From positions 1,922,001-1,986,000 of the forward strand of contig OW818687.1 of the NCBI GenBank assembly GCA_942493275.1: a stretch of 64,000 nucleotides of DNA. Direction: 5' to 3'. The notes under the pieces are model-generated. The model had not been told where the DNA came from and ran no database searches. It saw nothing but the letters and a program-made list of their open reading frames with translations. Source of the stretch: G942493275 sp942493275 (GTDB lineage: Bacteria; Actinomycetota; Coriobacteriia; Anaerosomatales; PHET01). A program made the position numbers and the translations under genes. The stretch's first letter is position 1, and each line of letters begins with the position of its first letter. This document shows positions 28,423 to 36,989 of this stretch, piece after piece.

Positions 28423-30258
28423 ATGGCCGACGCAACCACCATCGCTGGGCGCGTCCTCGATGCGCTCGTATCAACCGGACTCGTCACCGCCGACCAGGCG
28501 GCGTCCGTGCGTTCCGTCGCACCGGGTGACGCCGAGGCGGGGCGCACGCTTATCGATCGCGGGCTCGTGACCCCGTCGCAACTTGCGACGCTTCTCGAAG
28601 ACGAGCTGGGTTTCCCCCGTGTCGACCTGGCGAGCTATGCCCCCGACGACGAGGCCCTTACGCTCGTCCCCGGCACGCTCGCTCGCGCCCGGGGCATCCT
28701 CCCGCTCTTCGAGATCGAGGGCACCCTTACCGCCGCGATAGGGGACCCCGTCGACGTCTTCGCGCTCGACGACTTCGGGGCCGAGCTTGGGCTGCAGATG
28801 GATGCCGTCCTTGCCGATGAGCCCGCCGTCAAAGACGCAATCATCCAGTACTTTGGTGCTGAGCCCGAGATTCCCGAGCCTGTCGTCGCCGCAGCGTCCG
28901 AGGCTGAGGCTGAGATTGAGATCTCGGCGGCCGACTTCTTCGATCTGGCTGACGACACGCCTGTCGTGCTCGAGGCGCCCGTCGAAGACGAGGCGCCGGC
29001 CGCAGCCCCCGCAGCTCCCGCAGCGTTGACCGTCGAGCAGGTCGTGGAGGCCGCGGCACCCGCCGGGCCGGCTGCGGTCGACCTTGACGTGCTGGCGGTG
29101 GCCGACGAGCGCAAGGTCGCGGTACTCGTTTCCGACATCCTCGAGCAGGCGGTCGAGCGCGGCGCAAGCCGCATCCACCTCCTGCCCTACAAGACCGACT
29201 TCTTCCTGGTCTTTCGCATCAAGGGCCGCCTCGAGAAGATCGCGAGCGCTCCTCTGTCGATGCAGCAGCCGCTCATCGACGGACTGAAGGCCTACACCAA
29301 GCTCTCCGGCGTCGCGGCGAACCGGCCGGCGCTCGGACGCATGCGCGCCGACATCGGCGGCAAGCAGGTCGTTCTCACGCTCTCGTCGGTACCTACGGTC
29401 GCCGGTCAGCGCCTCGTCGTCTCGATCGCGGCGGCCAAGCCGCAGCCCAAGACGCTCGAAGAGCTCGGGATGAGCGAGGCCGAGAGTCGAGCGCTCTACG
29501 CGATGGTCGAGCGCGGCCGCGGGCTCCTGCTCATCGCCGCGCCGGTCTCGGGCGGGCGTTCGAGCACCTATTACGCGCTCATGCAGCACGCGGCGCAGGT
29601 GGGCAAGACCGTCTACTCGGTCGAGCGCTCCATCGACTTCGAGATCCCGGCCGTCGCCCAGGTGCTCGTGAGCCCCGGTCAGCCGATCGGCGCTGAAGGC
29701 TACTTTGCCGCCGGGATGCGGCAGGATACCGACGTGATGGCCATCGACTCCATCCAGACCGTCGAGGACGTGCACCTCGCGATCCAGGCGGCCGGAATGG
29801 GCAAGTTGGTCATCGCTACGTTCACCGGTGCCGACATCGTTTCGGCGGTGCGGCGCATGCTCGATCTGGGAACCGAACCCGTGTCGCTGTCGAGCGCGCT
29901 CACTCTCGGCGTCGGGCAGCGCGTCGTGCGCACCACCTGTCCTTCGTGCGCGATCGAGGAACGTAGCCCGCTAGCCGACATCATCCCGGGCGCTGAGCTC
30001 GGCATGACGGTTCGCAAGGGAACCGGCTGCCCCAACTGCGGCAAGACCGGGTTCGCGGGAGCCACCGGCATCTTCGAGGTGCTTCCGTTTACCGAGCCCG
30101 TGCGCGCCGTTATCGCCCGAAACGGCTCGGCCGGCGAGATCGAATCGGCAGCCCGCGCCACCGGCATGCGACCGATGGTCGCGTCAGGACTCGCCAAGGT
30201 GCGTGAAGGGCTCGTGAGCCCCGAGGAACTCGACCGCGTCCTGCGGTTCAGTCAGTGA
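28423..30258 (+). CDS. PilB/GspE-like protein with degenerate ATPase motifs
   Basis: 611 residues. N-terminal MshEN/T2SSE_N domain (about 5-145: tLIDRGLVTPSQLA, LVPGTLARARGILPLF, AIGDPVDV), an acidic Pro/Ala linker (about 150-220), then the GspE/PilB ATPase fold (ASRIHLLPY = Asp-box region; GMRQDTDV; AIQAAGMG) and a tetracysteine zinc site (Cys506, 509, 536, 539). The nucleotide site is destroyed: Walker A reads GGRSS with Arg379 instead of Lys; the Walker B Glu is Ser443 (AIDSIQT instead of vGEiRD); the His box TLHTND has become TFTGAD. Hence probably a non-catalytic, ligand- or motor-binding adaptor in the chemosensory operon. Confidence 0.9.
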   Translation: MADATTIAGRVLDALVSTGLVTADQAASVRSVAPGDAEAGRTLIDRGLVTPSQLATLLEDELGFPRVDLASYAPDDEALTLVPGTLARARGILPLFEIEGTLTAAIGDPVDVFALDDFGAELGLQMDAVLADEPAVKDAIIQYFGAEPEIPEPVVAAASEAEAEIEISAADFFDLADDTPVVLEAPVEDEAPAAAPAAPAALTVEQVVEAAAPAGPAAVDLDVLAVADERKVAVLVSDILEQAVERGASRIHLLPYKTDFFLVFRIKGRLEKIASAPLSMQQPLIDGLKAYTKLSGVAANRPALGRMRADIGGKQVVLTLSSVPTVAGQRLVVSIAAAKPQPKTLEELGMSEAESRALYAMVERGRGLLLIAAPVSGGRSSTYYALMQHAAQVGKTVYSVERSIDFEIPAVAQVLVSPGQPIGAEGYFAAGMRQDTDVMAIDSIQTVEDVHLAIQAAGMGKLVIATFTGADIVSAVRRMLDLGTEPVSLSSALTLGVGQRVVRTTCPSCAIEERSPLADIIPGAELGMTVRKGTGCPNCGKTGFAGATGIFEVLPFTEPVRAVIARNGSAGEIESAARATGMRPMVASGLAKVREGLVSPEELDRVLRFSQ

Positions 30259-30266
30259 GAAGGCAG

Positions 30267-30758
30267 ATGTCAGACAACGACGCCATCAAAGGAACGGTTC
30301 AGGAGGACAGCGGTGCGTGCGAGTGGGTCGAGCGCGCCGTCGCCTTCTTCCTGAGCGACCAGCGTTATGCGCTACCGATCGATCGAGTCCAGGAGATCCA
30401 GCAGATCGTCCAGTTCTCCGAGGTGCCTTCCGGTGGCCAGGGCGTCGTCGGCATGGTGAACCTGCGCGGCAACGTGATTCCGGCCGTCGACATGCGCCAG
30501 CTGGTGGGACTCCCGCGCAAGGAGTACACCCTCGAGACGCCGATGATCATCTGCCGCGTCAGGGGCCAGCTCGTCGCGCTCGTGGTCGACGAGGTCCTCG
30601 ACGTCATCGAGTTGCCGCCTGGATGCCTTCAGGCAGCGCCGCCGATGCACGCGCTCGCCTCGAAGATGATCGGGGTGTGCCGCATGCCGGACGGGCTGAT
30701 GTACCTTCTCGAACTCGAACTCCTGCTCGGTAGCCTGATGATCGGGATCGGGGGCTGA
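30267..30758 (+). CDS. cheW: CheW-like coupling protein 1
   Basis: 163 residues from ATG 30267 with GAGAAGG just upstream (GTG at 30255 is an alternative overlapping the previous gene). One CheW domain: YALPIDRVQEIQQI, GMVNLRGNVIPAVDMRQL, LVALVVDEVLDVIE. Bridges receptor and CheA. The C-terminus ends in a hydrophobic GSLMIGIGG stretch. One base separates it from the second cheW. Confidence 0.92.
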   Translation: MSDNDAIKGTVQEDSGACEWVERAVAFFLSDQRYALPIDRVQEIQQIVQFSEVPSGGQGVVGMVNLRGNVIPAVDMRQLVGLPRKEYTLETPMIICRVRGQLVALVVDEVLDVIELPPGCLQAAPPMHALASKMIGVCRMPDGLMYLLELELLLGSLMIGIGG

Positions 30759-30759
30759 C

Positions 30760-31314
30760 GTGGCTGACGAACTGATGCACGGCCGATCGCTCGCCGAGAC
30801 CGCCGAAGACGTACTCAAGCGCCGTGCGGACTCGCTCGCCAGAGAGGCGATCGAGGACGAGGCTGCTGACATGCTCGCGCTGCTGCTCTTTCGTATCGGC
30901 GAAGAGTGGTACTCGGTCAAGGTTTCCGACGTGCGCGAGATCTTCCAGGAGTACTCGGTCACGCCGGTGCCCGGCGTGCCTTCGTGGGTGCTCGGCGTGG
31001 TCAACGTCCGAGGCGAGATCCTCTCGGTCACCGACCTGGCCCGCATGATGGGCATGGGTGAGGTCGGGACCAGCGCTGAGGGCATCCTCCCGGCCATCGT
31101 GATCTCGAATGGCGCAGTGGTCACCGCGCTGGTCGTCGATGAGATCGGCGACATCGTGGACGTGCCGGACGACTCCATCGAGCCGCCCATCAGCATCATC
31201 GATCGGGCGCAGGCCGAGTACATCGCAGGATCTGTCCACATCGGTGACATCATGGTCGGACTCATCAGCGTCGATAAGATGCTTGAACCTGTTACGACGA
31301 GCGGACGACATTAG
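30760..31314 (+). CDS. cheW: CheW-like coupling protein 2
   Basis: 184 residues, GTG 30760. CheW domain preceded by a ~40-residue charged helical N-terminus (LAETAEDVLKRRADSLAREA). Core motifs: WYSVKVSDVREIFQ, GVVNVRGEILSVTDLARM, VTALVVDEIGDIVDV. Two different CheW proteins back to back suggest that receptor and CheA are held by separate adaptors or that one competes with the other. Confidence 0.92.
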   Translation: MADELMHGRSLAETAEDVLKRRADSLAREAIEDEAADMLALLLFRIGEEWYSVKVSDVREIFQEYSVTPVPGVPSWVLGVVNVRGEILSVTDLARMMGMGEVGTSAEGILPAIVISNGAVVTALVVDEIGDIVDVPDDSIEPPISIIDRAQAEYIAGSVHIGDIMVGLISVDKMLEPVTTSGRH

Positions 31315-31338
31315 ACCGGCAGTTGACCTGGAGGATTC

Positions 31339-32565
31339 ATGGGTATCTGGAAGCGCATCAACGGACGGCTGCTGTATCGGACGACGTTCTTCATCGCCGT
31401 GCTGCAGGTGCTGTTCCTCATGTGCCAGTTCGCGCTGATGTTCGCGTTGTTCGCGAACGATCTTCGCTCAGACGACCGGGTCAAGGTCGGCGTCGCGATC
31501 CTCTTCGGCGCATCGGCGGTGCTCGCTGCGGTCTTCGTGCTGATCAACTACCTCATCGCCCGTCGTTCGCTGGGCCCGCTGGCCGAGGTGGCCGAGTCGG
31601 TCCGCGCCGCGTGTCAGGGTGAGATCGGCCGCAAGGTCGAGATCAAGGGCGAGGACGAGATCGCGGTGCTCGGGTCGAGCTACAACCAGATGCTCGACCT
31701 CATCGTCTACCTCATCCGGCAGACCCAGGAGTCCTCGCGTCGCCTCCAGCAGTCCGCGAACGACATCCTGTCAGCGACGGAGCAGCAGGCCTCCGGTTCC
31801 GCCGAGCAGGCCGCCTCGATCTCCGAGACCACGGCCACGATGGAGGAGCTCGCAAGCACCTACCGTCAGATCGCCGAGAACGCCGATCAGGTCGTGACGA
31901 TGGCCGAGGCGTCGCTCGGCTCGGCCGAGACGGGCCAGCAGGCGGTCATGAACACACTCTCCGCCATGGAGGACATCAAGACCCGCACGCAGTCGAGCGC
32001 CAACAAGATCCTCGCGCTCGGCGAGCGTAGCCAGCAGATCGGCCAGGTCCTCTCGATCATCAACTCGATCGCCGATCAGACCAAGATCCTCGCGCTCAAC
32101 GCCGCCATCGAGGCGGCTCGCGCCGGCGAGGCCGGCAAGGGCTTCTCGGTGGTCGCCATCGAGATCAGGAAGCTCGCCGAGTCGGTCGTCGACTCCACGA
32201 GCGAGATCGGCACGATCATGACCGAGATCCAGACCTCGGCCAACGACCTGGTCATGTCGACCGAGCAGGAGCTCAAGCAGGTGCAGAGCGGCGTGGACCT
32301 CGCGCACAGCACCGGTGACAGCCTCGAGCAGATTCTCGAGATGGTCGAGCAGACCACCGTGGCGGCCAAGGAGATCTCGGCGGCCACGCAGCAGCAGAAG
32401 AGCGCGACAGACCAGGTCGTCAAGGCGATGCGTGAGGTAGCGGCGGTGGCGCAGCAGACAGCCGCAGGCTCGCGACAGGTCGCAGGTTCGGCCGAGTCGC
32501 TCTCGTCGATGGCGCGTGAATCGAGCCAGGTCGGCTCGGCATTCACGATCGTCGACGGCGCGTAG
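31339..32565 (+). CDS. Methyl-accepting chemotaxis protein without a periplasmic sensor domain
   Basis: 408 residues. Two transmembrane segments (about 16-39 and 49-73) are joined by a loop of only ~9 residues, so there is no extracytoplasmic ligand domain. A HAMP follows (RSLGPLAEVAESVRAA...DEIAVLGSSYNQM), then the signaling coiled coil with the hairpin tip IINSIADQTKILALNAAIEAARAGEAGKGF split around 235-265. No C-terminal CheR-tethering pentapeptide. Input must come from the membrane, cytoplasm or a partner protein, as in PilJ/FrzCD-like receptors. Confidence 0.95.
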   Translation: MGIWKRINGRLLYRTTFFIAVLQVLFLMCQFALMFALFANDLRSDDRVKVGVAILFGASAVLAAVFVLINYLIARRSLGPLAEVAESVRAACQGEIGRKVEIKGEDEIAVLGSSYNQMLDLIVYLIRQTQESSRRLQQSANDILSATEQQASGSAEQAASISETTATMEELASTYRQIAENADQVVTMAEASLGSAETGQQAVMNTLSAMEDIKTRTQSSANKILALGERSQQIGQVLSIINSIADQTKILALNAAIEAARAGEAGKGFSVVAIEIRKLAESVVDSTSEIGTIMTEIQTSANDLVMSTEQELKQVQSGVDLAHSTGDSLEQILEMVEQTTVAAKEISAATQQQKSATDQVVKAMREVAAVAQQTAAGSRQVAGSAESLSSMARESSQVGSAFTIVDGA

Positions 32566-32598
32566 GCTCCACTCACCAGGGCGACAGGAAGGCACGCA

Positions 32599-35001
32599 AT
32601 GGTCGAGTTCGACCGCAGCGCATTCATAGGAAAGTTCCAGGAAGAGGCTCAGGACCTGCTGCAGCGCCTGAACGAGGGCGTCATCATGCTTGAGGCCGAT
32701 CCCGGCAACCGTGAGCTCATAGATCAGATGATGCGCGACGCCCACACCGTGAAGGGCTCGTCGCGCATGGTCGGACTCATCGAGATCAGCGATGTCGCAC
32801 ATCGCCTCGAAGACTTCATGATCAAAGTACGCGACGGTCAGATGGCCTACACCCCGGAGATGAGCGACTACTTCTTCGAGGCGCTCGACGCGATCGTGTA
32901 CCTGGCCGATAACGCCGGCGTGAACGTGGACAACGCCATCGACCTTGAGGGCCTGCAGGTTCGGCTCACCGCTCTGGCGGAGGGGGGCGTCGGCGCCGCG
33001 GGCGCAGCGACCGCAGCCGCAGCCGCAGCCGAGCCCGCTCCCGCTCCGCCCAAGAAGAAGAAGCGAAAGAAGGCCGAGCCGGAGCCTGAGCCGGAACCCG
33101 AGCCCGAGCCTGAGGACGAGGACGACCTCGAAGACGACGAGGAATACGAAGACGACGAGGATGACGACGACGACGAGGAGGAAGATGCGGTCGCCGCGAA
33201 GGCACCGGCCGCAGCCCGACCCACCTCGCCCGGCGCCGCTCCCAAGGACCTCAAGCGCAAAGAGGCCGCTACCATCCGCGTACGCACGGCTCAGGTCGAC
33301 AACCTCCTGAACCTCGTGAGCGAGGTTGTCATCTCCCAGATCAAGTCCGAGCAGCGGGCCAACGAAGCCCGCACTTTGCAGGGACACTCCACTGAGATCT
33401 GGCAGTCATGGATTCGCACCAAGGCCGCGCTGACCGCGATCCTCGGCGAGGGCGGGCTCGAGGAAGTCGGGGAGGACCTGAACCTTCTTGACGGCCTCAT
33501 GACCGAGATCCGGCGCGACCTGAACGTATTCGCGAAGGGCTACGGCGACGATATGTCGCGCACGTCCCTCATCGTCAACGACCTGCAGGAGCAGGCCATG
33601 CGCTTGCGCATGCTGCCGGCCAACACCATCTTCCAGTCGTTCCCGCGGGCTGTTCGTGATCTTGCGAAGCAGTTCCGCAAAGACATCGAGCTTGTGGTCG
33701 AGGGCGGGGACACCGAACTCGACAAGAAGGTGCTCGAGGAGATCAACGATCCGCTGGTCCACATCATGAGAAACGCCGTGGACCACGGCATCGAAGACCC
33801 CGAGACCCGCATCGCTCTGGGCAAGCCTGCGAAGGGCACCGTTGTGCTCGAGGCCCGTCAGGAGGGCGACCGCATCGTCATCGAGATCAGCGACGATGGC
33901 GGCGGAATCGATCCGGACAAGGTCCGCGCCTCGGCCGTTCGCAAGGGCTACCTCAGCGAGGCGGAGGCCTCGTCGATGTCCGATCGCGAGGCGACGTACC
34001 TGATCTTCGAAGCCGGCTTCTCGACCGCGGCGATCATCACCGAGATCTCCGGCCGCGGAGTCGGGATGGACGTCGTGCGCGAGTTCGTCGTCGAGAAGCT
34101 CAAGGGCTCGCTCGACGTGTTCTCCGAGATCGGCAAAGGCACCACGTTCAAGCTGACCATCCCGCTCACCCTCGCGATCATCCGCGCGCTTCTTCTGCGC
34201 GTCGGCGACCAGATATTCGCGCTTCCCACCGGCTCGATCGACGAGACGCTTCGGGTGCAGCCCGACGACATCATCAAGGTCGAGGGCCGAGAGGTCATCC
34301 GCCGGCAGCGCCGCACCATCCCGCTGGTCCGGTTGTCCGACATTCTCGGCGTGTCAGCCAACGGTCCGGAAGGCACCAAGGTCCCGATCGTGACGATCGG
34401 CTACTCAGGTCATCGCATGGGCTTCATGGTCGACGGATTCGTGGGCGAGCAGCAGATCGTCATCAAGCCGCTCGGATCGCACCTGAAAAAGATCGACAAC
34501 GTCGCGGGAGTCACCATCCTCGGCGCGGGCGAGGTCGTCCCGATCCTCAACGTGCCCGACCTCATGGCCAACGCGCGCACCAAGTCCGGTCAGCGCGTCG
34601 GGGGTCTTGCGGCTCGCGTCGAGCGCCAGGGGCCGCGTCGTATCCTCATCTGCGAGGACTCGTTCACCACGCGCGAGCTCGAGCGCTCGATCTTCGAGGC
34701 GGCCGGCTACGACGTCGAGACCGCGATGGACGGCGCGATGGGTCTCAGCAAGCTCAAGGACGGTCTGCAGGTCGATGCGGTCGTCACCGACGTCCAGATG
34801 CCGAACATGACCGGTTTCGAGCTCACCCGGGCGATCAAGTCCGACGCGGTTCTAAGGGAGATCCCGGTCATCATCGTCACCTCGCTCGAGCGTGATGAAG
34901 AGAAGGCCGAGGGCATCGAGGCGGGCGCGGACGCCTACATCACCAAGTCCGTGTTCAACCAGGACACGCTGCTCGACACCGTCGAGCAACTCATCCGCTA
35001 G
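32599..35001 (+). CDS. cheA: CheA histidine kinase fused to a receiver domain
   Basis: 800 residues. P1/Hpt domain with phosphoacceptor His49 (AHTVKGSSRM); no recognisable P2 domain, replaced by a ~90-residue low-complexity linker (Lys-rich KKKKRKK, Glu-Pro repeats, then a long Asp/Glu run, about 150-215); dimerisation helices; HATPase domain (HIMRNAVDHGIE N-box, GGGID, GRGVGMDVV); CheW-like P5 domain; C-terminal receiver with CEDS, Asp in VTDVQMP and the ITKSVF Lys. The fused receiver could act as phosphate sink or internal regulator; transfer to CheY and CheB would go without P2 docking. Confidence 0.95.
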   Translation: MVEFDRSAFIGKFQEEAQDLLQRLNEGVIMLEADPGNRELIDQMMRDAHTVKGSSRMVGLIEISDVAHRLEDFMIKVRDGQMAYTPEMSDYFFEALDAIVYLADNAGVNVDNAIDLEGLQVRLTALAEGGVGAAGAATAAAAAAEPAPAPPKKKKRKKAEPEPEPEPEPEPEDEDDLEDDEEYEDDEDDDDDEEEDAVAAKAPAAARPTSPGAAPKDLKRKEAATIRVRTAQVDNLLNLVSEVVISQIKSEQRANEARTLQGHSTEIWQSWIRTKAALTAILGEGGLEEVGEDLNLLDGLMTEIRRDLNVFAKGYGDDMSRTSLIVNDLQEQAMRLRMLPANTIFQSFPRAVRDLAKQFRKDIELVVEGGDTELDKKVLEEINDPLVHIMRNAVDHGIEDPETRIALGKPAKGTVVLEARQEGDRIVIEISDDGGGIDPDKVRASAVRKGYLSEAEASSMSDREATYLIFEAGFSTAAIITEISGRGVGMDVVREFVVEKLKGSLDVFSEIGKGTTFKLTIPLTLAIIRALLLRVGDQIFALPTGSIDETLRVQPDDIIKVEGREVIRRQRRTIPLVRLSDILGVSANGPEGTKVPIVTIGYSGHRMGFMVDGFVGEQQIVIKPLGSHLKKIDNVAGVTILGAGEVVPILNVPDLMANARTKSGQRVGGLAARVERQGPRRILICEDSFTTRELERSIFEAAGYDVETAMDGAMGLSKLKDGLQVDAVVTDVQMPNMTGFELTRAIKSDAVLREIPVIIVTSLERDEEKAEGIEAGADAYITKSVFNQDTLLDTVEQLIR

Positions 35002-35013
35002 TCGGGAGCACCG

Positions 35014-36066
35014 TTGCCCACAGAGCCAGCCAAGAAGATCCGAGTCGTCATCTGTGACGACTCTCTCGTCGCACGCGAGATGCTCGCACAGATTCTTGCG
35101 AGCGACCCGTCGATCGAAGTCGTCGGCCAGGCCAAGGATGGCAAAGAAGCGGTCGACATGGTCGCGCGCCTTAGGCCGGATCTCGTCACCATGGACATCC
35201 ACATGCCCAAGATGGACGGGCTGATCGCTACCGAGGAGATCATGGCGTACACGCCGACGCCGATCCTCGTGGTGTCCTCGTCGGTACACGGCGAAGGCAT
35301 GGGCCGCGCGTTCGACGCGCTCGCTCTCGGTGCGCTCGAGGTCATCAAGAAGCCGGAGGCGCGCGACTGGGCCGACCTGGACCGCATCGGTCGCGAGGTC
35401 ATCCGCAAGGTCAGGCTGCTCGCCAACGTTCGCGTCATCACCCACATCCGCGGGCGTCGGAGCCGAACCATCGAGCCCATCGCCACCCGAGACGCCGGTC
35501 CGACATCCAAGAGCATCGTCGCGATCGGTTCGTCGACCGGCGGGCCCTCGGCGCTCCTCGAGGTGCTCGGGCGGCTTCCTGCCGACCTTCCCGTACCGGT
35601 CGTCATCGCGCAGCACATCGCCGACGGCTTCATCCCGGGTCTCGTCAGCTGGCTCGACTCCGGATGCCAGATCAAGGTTGTCGCCGCCGAGGACCGTCAG
35701 CGTCCCGAGGCCGGCATCGCCTACATCGCACCCACCGGCGTGAACCTCTCGGTCGAGGGCAGCATGCTGCGCTACACGGAACCCGGGCGCTCGCAGCTCT
35801 ACATCCCGAGCGCCGACACGCTGTTCCAGTCGGTAGCCGTCTCACATGGCCGCCGCGCGATCGGCGTCATCCTCACAGGCATGGGCGCTGACGGGGCGGA
35901 CGGTCTCAAGCTCATGCACAACCAGGGAGCGGCGACTATCGCGCAGGACGAGGCGACCAGCACCGTCTTTGGCATGCCCAAGGCCGCGATCGACGCCGGC
36001 GCCGCCGAGATGGTGCTGCCGATCCAGAAGATCGCCGAGGCCATCGAGCGCATTCTCGAGGGCTGA
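35014..36066 (+). CDS. cheB: CheB chemoreceptor methylesterase
   Basis: 350 residues, TTG start at 35014 with GGGAG upstream. N-terminal receiver (phosphoacceptor Asp61 in VTMDIHMP) and C-terminal methylesterase/deamidase domain: Ser in GSSTGGPSALLEVL, the AQHI His and the Asp in GMGADGADG. Removes methyl groups from the receptor, opposing CheR. Last gene of the cluster; its stop overlaps the murI start by one base. Confidence 0.96.
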   Translation: MPTEPAKKIRVVICDDSLVAREMLAQILASDPSIEVVGQAKDGKEAVDMVARLRPDLVTMDIHMPKMDGLIATEEIMAYTPTPILVVSSSVHGEGMGRAFDALALGALEVIKKPEARDWADLDRIGREVIRKVRLLANVRVITHIRGRRSRTIEPIATRDAGPTSKSIVAIGSSTGGPSALLEVLGRLPADLPVPVVIAQHIADGFIPGLVSWLDSGCQIKVVAAEDRQRPEAGIAYIAPTGVNLSVEGSMLRYTEPGRSQLYIPSADTLFQSVAVSHGRRAIGVILTGMGADGADGLKLMHNQGAATIAQDEATSTVFGMPKAAIDAGAAEMVLPIQKIAEAIERILEG

Positions 36067-36989
36067 TGGAGTCCGCGCCCATCGGCATCTTCGACTCCGG
36101 CCTCGGCGGGCTCACCGTCGCGCGCGAGATCGCGCGAGCGCTGCCCGGCGAGTCGATCGTCTACCTGGGTGACACCGCCCGCTGCCCCTACGGTCCCCGC
36201 GACCTCGACGAGGTACGCCGCTTCGTGCTCGAGATCGGCACCTGGCTCGAGGGACACCGCGTCGAGCTCATCGTGATCGCCTGCAACACCGCCACCGCCG
36301 CCGGGCTCGAGCTCGCGCAAAAGGCGTTCTCGGTTCCGGTCATCGGGGTCGTCGAGCCGGGAGCGCGAGCCGCGGTGATGGCGACCCGCAACCGCGTCGT
36401 GGGCGTGATCGGCACCGTCGGCACCGTCGAGTCGGGCGCCTACAGTCGCGCTGTTCGTGCGCTCGACGCTGGCGTCACGGTCTTCTCGGCGGCGACTCCT
36501 CGCTTCGTCGACATCGTCGAGGAGGGGCTGCGCCGCGATTCCGGCAAGGTCGAGGACCTGCTCGCCGACTCGGCCGACGTCTTCCTGCGTCCCAGCTTCT
36601 ACGAGGTCGCGCGCGGCTATCTCGACCCGCTCAAGCGCAGCGGCATCGACACGCTCGTGCTCGGCTGCACGCACTTCCCGCTGCTCTCCGGTGCCATCGG
36701 TTCCGTTGTGGGCCCGCGCGTCCGCCTCATCAGCTCGGCCGAGGAGACCGCGCGTGAGGTCGCCGAGACGCTGGCGCGCCGCGACCAGCTTGCCGAGAAC
36801 GGCGTGGTGGCGACGCGCACGTTCGCCACCACGGGCGACCCCGGCGAGTTCGCTCGTCTTGGAGCCCGGGTATTCGGTACCATGCTGGGAGAGGTGGAGC
36901 GCGTGGAGCTCGCTGATCTTGCCGCACTGCCGGGGGAGTCAGCGCTCGAGCTCGCACGCGAGTTCATGGAGGAGGGGACATGCGCCTGA
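36066..36989 (+). CDS. murI: Glutamate racemase
   Basis: 307 residues. Makes D-glutamate for peptidoglycan. The two catalytic cysteines are visible: Cys73 (ACNTATA) and Cys201 (LGCTHFPLL), with the N-terminal IFDSGLGGLTV and LGDTARCPYG motifs. Starts on the last base of the cheB stop. Leads the murI-MBL-rph-rdgB string, a common actinobacterial order; each gene overlaps the next. Confidence 0.96.
   Translation: MESAPIGIFDSGLGGLTVAREIARALPGESIVYLGDTARCPYGPRDLDEVRRFVLEIGTWLEGHRVELIVIACNTATAAGLELAQKAFSVPVIGVVEPGARAAVMATRNRVVGVIGTVGTVESGAYSRAVRALDAGVTVFSAATPRFVDIVEEGLRRDSGKVEDLLADSADVFLRPSFYEVARGYLDPLKRSGIDTLVLGCTHFPLLSGAIGSVVGPRVRLISSAEETAREVAETLARRDQLAENGVVATRTFATTGDPGEFARLGARVFGTMLGEVERVELADLAALPGESALELAREFMEEGTCA

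Noticed and set aside
33050..33190. Glu/Asp-rich repeat as a tandem-repeat or assembly artefact
   Set aside because: The frame stays open into clear CheA domains on both sides and codons vary, so it is a genuine low-complexity linker.
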